Shown in pieces: positions 58,176 to 64,000 of a stretch of DNA of 64,000 nt; the first letter of the stretch is position 1, and each line of letters starts with the position of its first letter. The position numbers were made by a program, and so were the translations under genes. The DNA is taken from assembly GCF_028453695.1 (NCBI RefSeq), contig NC_135777.1, positions 1,736,001-1,800,000 of the forward strand, given 5' to 3'. Under the pieces are notes generated by a model, which was not told the origin of the DNA, searched no databases, and worked only from the letters and a program-made list of their open reading frames with translations. Source of the DNA: Augochlora pura (Eukaryota > Arthropoda > Insecta > Hymenoptera > Halictidae).

Positions 58176-59593
58176 CATAGATCAGTAACGAGTGTTTTCA
58201 TCCTGTCCAAAATCCCTCCACAGACATCCTAGTTAAATCGTCCAGTCTTTAATCTTGGATCGATCGGTAATGATCGAAATGACAAGCGGAGTTAGCGGAT
58301 CGTCGAGTCATATTCGACGGCGACAGCTAACGAGCGCGAGAGAGCGATTTGCTCGGCCCTGTAGCAGGGAACGCACCCTATTCCCTTTACAAATAAATGA
58401 TCAGCCTGTTCCAGCCGGGTCGGTCGTCTCCACGCGCGCTCGGATCTCCGTTAAATATTTGATCGGTTCCCGGAGTTCTGGTCAATCGTTCGCGCGGAAG
58501 TGCCTCGACGCTGTCGTCCTCCACTGTCTCTCTCTTTCTCTCCCTCTTCGATCATTCTCTCCGTCTCTCTCCTGCTACAGAAGCAGCAGGGACGCCGGAC
58601 CAAAAAAAGAAAAACCGGAAAAAAACATAACCAACCGTCGGAGCAGTTTTTGCCCGGTCGCCGCTATCCATTTAGCGGGGGCGTTAATTCAGAATTCATG
58701 AAACACGTGACGGGAGATCAGGATTCCATTTCCCTCCGGCTCCCCCTTTTAGCCGAGCGTTGCCGCTGCTGCTCCGACCAATCTCTTCGCCCTGTCTGGC
58801 CACTTTCGTTCCACCCGCTTCTGATCCACCACCTGTCAGGACGGTCGTGTTTCCGTGACCGCGCGCGAGGCCCCGTTCCCCGTGTCGTCGATCCTATCTC
58901 GGAATGAGAGACGAGGATCTCCGGCGAAACGATTGAAAAAATGGCTCTCCTCGGTAGAGCCGGGCTCCGGAGCGCGCGCGCGCGCGCGCGTTAGACGCTG
59001 CCCCGAGAATAACGCCGGGATTTCCGGTCTACCCGGAAATTAAATCTGAGCCGTCCGACCAGCCAACCGACCGCGACTACTTTCGACGATACGCTTGTCT
59101 CGTATCGGTTTTATTAAAAATTTTATATCGTTTCGTTGATCGTGTTTCTTACCCCTCTGTTCGATGGGACGTTTGTTTCACTTGTCGGAGTGGTATTGGT
59201 GGCTGTGGGTATTCGAGGTACGGGGTTATAATCGGGATTGGTATTTTCTTTAAGCTACGTCTGGCGAAGTGGATCTTTTGGAAAGCTTGCGAACTTGAAT
59301 TTGAAATGGAGTACGGAGAGATTTGGGTGCTCGAGAACCTAGAAGCCGATTGGGGAGTGTTTATGAATCGGGAGATGTAGGGCGTGTACAGTTGTTGATC
59401 TACATATGTACAGTGGTTGGTCAATTTTCCAAAAAGGTAGTGATCCTCGCTGATCGATGCAGTATTATAAATAAATTGGTATCAATACAGTGATATGGAT
59501 ATTGATAAGCAATTATTAATAATATAAATACTAAAATAGCTAGGTCAATGATTTTGAAAATACAGTCGGAAGTCACATTAAAAATGAACGGCT
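58176..59593. other. GC-rich, then AT-rich non-coding sequence
   Basis: CpG-rich to about 59100 with a (CG)n run at 58972-58990; open frames here are Arg/Ser/Pro-rich. AT-rich after 59100. No gene recognised. Confidence 0.4.
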
Positions 59594-59780
59594 CAATTAA
59601 CAGCACAGACCAGGAGTACATATTTTGTGCCACTTGTCCGACCAAACGCTGGCACGTTCTACTTGTCTCTATCTACGCTGGGTTTTCACCTTGCAGGAGT
59701 TCGCCTGTATAATCCACTCTGCGTTAATTAGTAGTGCAAACCAGTAGTACATATATTTTGTACTACTTGTCGGACCGTGT
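59594..59780. repeat. Two-copy direct repeat (about 50 bp)
   Basis: CAGACCAGGAGTACATATTT (from about 59604) and CAAACCAGTAGTACATATAT (from about 59736) with flanking similarity, about 132 bases apart. The second copy contains the arms AGTAGTAC and GTACTACT around an AT spacer. Confidence 0.7.
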
Positions 59781-60229
59781 ATCATATTATACAATTTCGG
59801 TCGGCTGACCCGTTATTGGATTCTACCTGGGCGCACCGCGTTCATTGAAATCGCAATTAACATTTCTACCGGGGTAGGTCTTCCCAATTATTTCATTCGC
59901 GAACGCAGAAACTAAAAGTGCCCGCTCGAAAGAGCAGATTGTTCGGTCGCGCTGTGCACCGTGCGGGTACAAACAGATAAATAAATTCTTCGCAAGCTGC
60001 GGATCCGTTTGAAACAGCGCCCCTTTAAAAGTATGAATATTTTCGGGGCGCAACTCCCGCATGAACGGTAACTCGCTACGTTATCACGATTCCGAGTTTT
60101 TCTGCATTTACGGAACGGGTAAAGGCCATCGAGAGTGGACGGAATAGACCGTTTATTTCGAATGTTGTGCAAGTCCATTTTCAGTACTCTAGAGAAAATT
60201 GTAGGTTATATAAATACATATAATATAAT
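59781..60229. other. GC-balanced non-coding sequence
   Basis: Two overlapping minus-strand frames (79 and 88 codons). No domain recognised. Confidence 0.35.
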
Positions 60230-60428
60230 TTAACCCGTTGCGAACGAGATTGTTATATGAAAATGTATTCCCGTAATTAAATCTGATTATTTTCAAAGAA
60301 CTGTCGAAAGTATAATTGTTATACAGATTCAATTCTGTCTGCATAAATTGTAATAATAAGTCGTATAAAACTAAATCCAAAACGATTTTGGATATAGAGT
60401 TAGAATGGCGTCGAGAGCAAAGTATTAA
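60230..60428. mobile_element. Short TTAA MITE (CTCGA type)
   Basis: TTAA at 60230-60233 and 60425-60428. Ends TTAACCCGTTGCGAACGAGA and, from the other side, TTAATACTTTGCTCTCGACG then CCATTCTAACTC, the latter typical of the CTCGAA family. It is 199 bp and AT-rich. Confidence 0.65.
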
Positions 60429-61438
60429 TTGTGACGAATCTGACTATGTTTTAACTAGTTTAATGATGTATTATTTAATTATATAAAATTCGTTTAGATG
60501 AACTTAAGTAATATTATTACATTAGCCCATACAGAAATTCGAACAGAACCGCATGTGCCTATCGCGGTGTTCTTATCCCAACGAAGCCATCAATACTGAA
60601 AAGTAAATCCATTTCACTTTGCAACGCTCTCATTCGCGTGCGAAAGCAACTGCTGCATATAAATACTTGACTGCATCCTGCACGCGCCCGCCACCAGATT
60701 TCCGACAGCATGCTCGAGCCTGAGGAAAGCAGCAGCAGCGGCAGCAGCGCGATTTGAAAAGAGCTTCGGGTTCAACGACTGCGTCTATCGTACCGTGTTC
60801 GATCGCAGTGTCTCGCGGCGCGGAGCCGCGGCCGCAGAAAATTGCGTCCGGAATCCGTCTTAGTTTCCATAGCAGGGGCTCCGACGGCCATTTGTCACGT
60901 GGCTCGCGGGGCTCTACTTATTTGTACACGTCCGCGTGCCCGTATCCCGCGACGATAGAACGCAACTGCGCTCCGAATTTACCGGTCTGGGAATGATCGA
61001 TTCGCAGAGGGGGTCAGCTTGCTGCGACGAGACATTAGTCCTGCGTTCCCGAAAACCCACTCCCCCCTCCGGCCCCGAGCCCCTGTTCCCTCCGCCGTTT
61101 CAACCACCCTACCCACCACCTGGCCGCCGATGCCGGGATGTTGAAACTGCTTTGTTGCGCGAGCCAGCACCGCTGCCAAACGTCTCTCTGCCTCCTCGAA
61201 TCGACTGCGCGCCCGAGGCTCGATATTACTCCTTCGGAGAAGTAATTTACGACGCCGCCGTTCGGATTTCATCTGGACGGCCTTCCAGGAATCGGCCCGA
61301 TCCACCGACCGAGATGAAAACGCAGACAAAGCATGGGAATAAATAGGCCGGGAGCGTCGGTCCTGTTTCCACGTTCCGGAGTTTTCGCAACTTCGTTGCC
61401 GTCTTATAGCTGAACTCTTTCTTTCTTGCTGGAATCAG
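60429..61438. other. AT-rich, then GC-rich non-coding sequence
   Basis: CpG-rich from 60680, with a CAGCAGCAGCGGCAGCAG run at 60730. Overlapping frames on both strands (136 and 116 codons), no domain. Confidence 0.4.
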
Positions 61439-61991
61439 TGTTCCGTTCTCAGAAATGAACATCTTGTTGTACTCTATGTCGTAGCAAGTATCCGTATTTC
61501 CAAACCATAAACGAGACAGTCAGACCCTTTCATAGTTCATCTGCGTCGCACATTTCGCAAAATCACAGACCAGTATTCTTAATAGGTCGTCACCGCTCGT
61601 AAAAAATGTGTCAACATTTGCTGAAGCGTTGTCCACATTTAGCACATTTATTTTACTATACTCTACTCTATTACACTCTATTCTATCCTATACTACTCTA
61701 TTCTCAACTATTACACTCTATTCCACTCTATTATAAGCAATTCTACATTACATTCCACTATATTCTCTTCTCTTCAATACTACTCCACTCTATTCAACTC
61801 TATTTCACTGTATTCTGCTCTATTCTATACTATTACACGCTATTCGACACTATATTCTACTACATTCCACACCCTATTCAACTCTATTCCCCAATATTCC
61901 ACTCTAATATACTCTCTTCCACTATGTCACACTCTATTTCACGCAGTTCAATATTATTCAAAGTAGTATTGGTCACAGTTTGATCGGACAA
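61439..61991. repeat. Dispersed repeat, copy C (TTAA site uninterrupted)
   Basis: Opens TGTTCCGTT, then TCAGAAATGAACATCTTG; middle CAGTATTCTTAATAGGTCGTC and AACATTTGCTGAAG; far end GTATTGGTCACAGTTTGATC. The conserved halves enclose a long CTCTATTC array (61655-61960) that is absent from copy B. Confidence 0.8.
61655..61960. repeat. CTCTATTCCA 10-bp degenerate array
   Basis: About thirty units of CTCTATTCYA with variants such as CTCTATTACA. Same decamer as 54870-55160 on the opposite strand. It sits inside dispersed repeat copy C. Confidence 0.9.
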
Positions 61992-62521
61992 GAGAGAGAG
62001 AGGGAGTCTTGTAATAGCACTGTTGGCAGCAACGGTTATTGGAGATACGATATGGTGATTAATTTATAATACATATTTATCCCGTAATTTGTTGCACCAA
62101 ATGCCGAGATTTTTAACACTACCTGTAGAAACGATATAGTCTATATGAAAATAACGCGACTTCATAAAAATCATACATTCTTCAGTGAAATTTTGGAAAA
62201 TGACATAAAACAAATTTGTCTTTATTGGAATTATCTCTGTTTGCTAAAAATTAGTTAGCGATACCAATGTTCAAGAGATATCTATACTATTTGCTGAGAT
62301 ACGGCGCCAGTCTTAAAAATTAATTACCACACTGTGCAAATAAGTGACAACTGGACAGACGCGGAAAGAGCGTAAAGCGCGTTAACTGCAAATATATTTG
62401 CAAATCAGAGTGCGAGTTGGATAATATGCTGGATAAATTGGAGTAGGATAAACATTAGGATAAACACATGCGAGGTGGCTCGCGAAGCCCGCAGTCGATT
62501 TTCGATATAGTGCGATAGTAA
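61992..62521. other. AT-rich non-coding sequence
   Basis: No gene recognised. Confidence 0.4.
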
Positions 62522-62682
62522 TGAGAGAACCAGAGACAGAAACAAAGAGAAAGAGAGAGAAACGTAGCGACATAGAGAAACAGAGAGTGAAACACAGAGA
62601 TAGAGAGAGAGAGAGAGAGTTAGAGTGAGACACAGAGAAACAGAGAAAGGCAGAGACAGAGGGAGAGGGGGAGAGATAGAGA
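62522..62682. repeat. GAGA/CAGAGA-rich tract
   Basis: Imperfect GAGA, CAGAGA and GAAAC repeats about 160 bp long. Confidence 0.85.
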
Positions 62683-63497
62683 TATCTGCATAACAGACAG
62701 CATCGAATAAATATATTATTATTTCACCAGTACACGGGGCTCCCGAAACCGATAATTAACCAAATCCCTACAAATCTGTCGCGTGGTAAGCCGAAGAGAT
62801 CCTATAAGCCACGTCGATTATGGTAATAAAATAGATTAGATCGTTTGGGAAAGTTTGCGACGGATTTAAAGCTTAAAATTCCATGATCCCGTAGCACGAA
62901 CAATGGATTATATCGAACGGTCTCGTTCCCGGTGTGACAGAAGCGCGATTTTTTCCGTGCAGGGTCCCCCCCCCCCCCCCGTTTGAATAGGTCTGTTAGG
63001 GTTCGACGGTGCAGCAGGTCGTCGCAGCGCGACGGTGTCTCGCCTCGCGCAGCACCGGCGCAAGTTTAATCGCTTTAATTGCGATGACTTCTATCTGGGA
63101 ACTTGGTGGAGGAGGTTCTTTTGTCGCCTCAGCGTAAACTCGGGGAGGGAGGAGGGAGGGAGAGGAGGGTCTGTAGGTGGCGAGACAGCCAGAAATCTTG
63201 CCGCGACCCGGCCCGTTTAACAGCAAGCGCCGCGTGTAAACTGCTTTCAGCAGAAGCTTTAAACTTGCCGCTTTGTCTCGTCCGCGCGAACTTGCTTCAT
63301 CTTTCCCTTCAAACCCAATTACACGGCCGAAGTTAGCGACCCCGGGTCCGGCGCGACGGTTACCACTTCGTTGCCCGGCGCTATACACTGACAGTGTCCG
63401 TGACACTACGGCGAAGAATTCGCTTTCTAACCTGTAGTATAACATTTGCAGGCACAGCGTAATTTATCAATTTTTCTTTCTCTGTCGCATAGTCGAC
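62683..63497. other. GC-rich non-coding block
   Basis: Contains a 15-base C run (62966-62980). The minus frame 62996-63445 (149 codons) has no known domain. Confidence 0.4.
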
Positions 63498-63629
63498 ACT
63501 CGAGTGCGAAGCGTTAACAAGAGGAGAATCGAATTTTGTTTCAATTTAGATGGTATATGTAGAATTCGCATTTAATAGACTATGTATCTTCGTCACGAGG
63601 GTAGCACGTTTTTATAGTGCAAGGGGTTG
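63498..63629 (-). mobile_element. Two TTAA-element right ends
   Basis: First: on the opposite strand TTAACGCTTCGCACTCGAGT, with the palindrome ACTCGAGT at 63498-63505 and TTAA at 63514-63517. Second: TCAACCCCTTGCACTATAAA ending at 63629, with CTCGTGACGAAGATAC inside, the GAGTC-family end as at 48191 (TTAA mutated). Confidence 0.5.
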
Positions 63630-63719
63630 AGACAAAAATTCAACCTGCAGATAGTTAACAATTTTGTTATATATTGTATAATATATATTATTATTGTTTA
63701 CTATAGATTTTAATTGTGT

Positions 63720-64000
63720 ATCATTGTATTTAATGTAAGAATTAAAATATATAAAATGTATTTCATGTAAGAATGAAAATACAGAGAATTTGTTTAATAT
63801 AAGAATTAAAATACATAAAATGCATTTAAAATAGGAATTAAAATACATAAAATGTATTTAAAATATGAATTAAAATACATAAAATGTATTCAATGTATGA
63901 ATTAAAATATACAAAATGTATGTAATATAGGAATTAAAATATATAAAATATATTTAATATAAGAATGAAAATACATAAAATGTACTTAATGTAAGAATTG
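63720..64000. repeat. 32-bp AT-rich tandem repeat, runs off the window
   Basis: Exact 32-base period: the GAATTAAAATA or GAATGAAAATA word starts at 63739, 63771, 63803, 63835, 63867, 63899, 63931, 63963 and 63995. At least eight full copies, and the array continues past the window. Confidence 0.95.

Overview
This window looks like non-coding DNA from an insect, most likely a hymenopteran (bee, ant or wasp). It is probably a long intron or intergenic interval. The evidence is indirect: GC-rich, CpG-replete stretches of 0.5-1.5 kb alternate with very AT-rich stretches; Tc1/mariner relics and many short TTAA-flanked elements with CCCTTTG-type ends (piggyBac style) are present; microsatellites are frequent. 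There are no operons or ribosome binding sites, and I found no protein-coding exon I could defend. Two runs of exactly 100 N (80-179 and 30033-30132) are assembly gaps.

Layout. 1-3.5 kb: a gap, GC-rich sequence, a complete Tc1/mariner-type MITE (1601-1897) and a CpG-dense block (about 2690-3470) ending in a good splice-donor sequence at 3355, a possible non-coding first exon on the + strand. 3.5-10 kb: AT-rich DNA with TTAA-element ends, a (GA)n tract, a TATACTA-rich duplicated tract and a 28-bp tandem array. 10-24 kb: GC-rich blocks separated by a TTAA element nested beside a mariner-like end (13.8-14.3 kb), a tiny mariner hairpin (18.0 kb), a 22-bp array (19.4 kb) and two short acidic open frames (20.9 and 22.9 kb). 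24-43 kb: the densest run of TTAA elements, a mariner relic (27.3 kb), the second gap lying inside a Tc1-like element (30.1 kb) and several minisatellites. 43-64 kb: a 69-bp array, GC-rich blocks, two further copies of a dispersed repeat whose first copy is at 40.1 kb, a 1.1-kb TTAA element carrying a 44-bp palindromic satellite (53.2-54.3 kb), and a 32-bp array running off the end.

The clearest biological story is the TTAA-flanked elements. About two dozen complete elements or single ends occur in 64 kb. Several different families share the same plan: TTAA, a CCC-type terminus, then a short perfect or near-perfect palindrome within about 10-60 bp of the end. The palindrome sequence differs between families. 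One insertion (40201) can be checked against two other copies of the same host repeat in this window that carry the uninterrupted TTAA. Nothing here encodes a recognisable transposase, so these elements would depend on a source elsewhere in the genome.

The remaining GC-rich blocks have TAATTA-like and CG-rich words but no open frame with a recognisable domain. They could be regulatory DNA of a neighbouring gene, but the sequence alone does not prove this.
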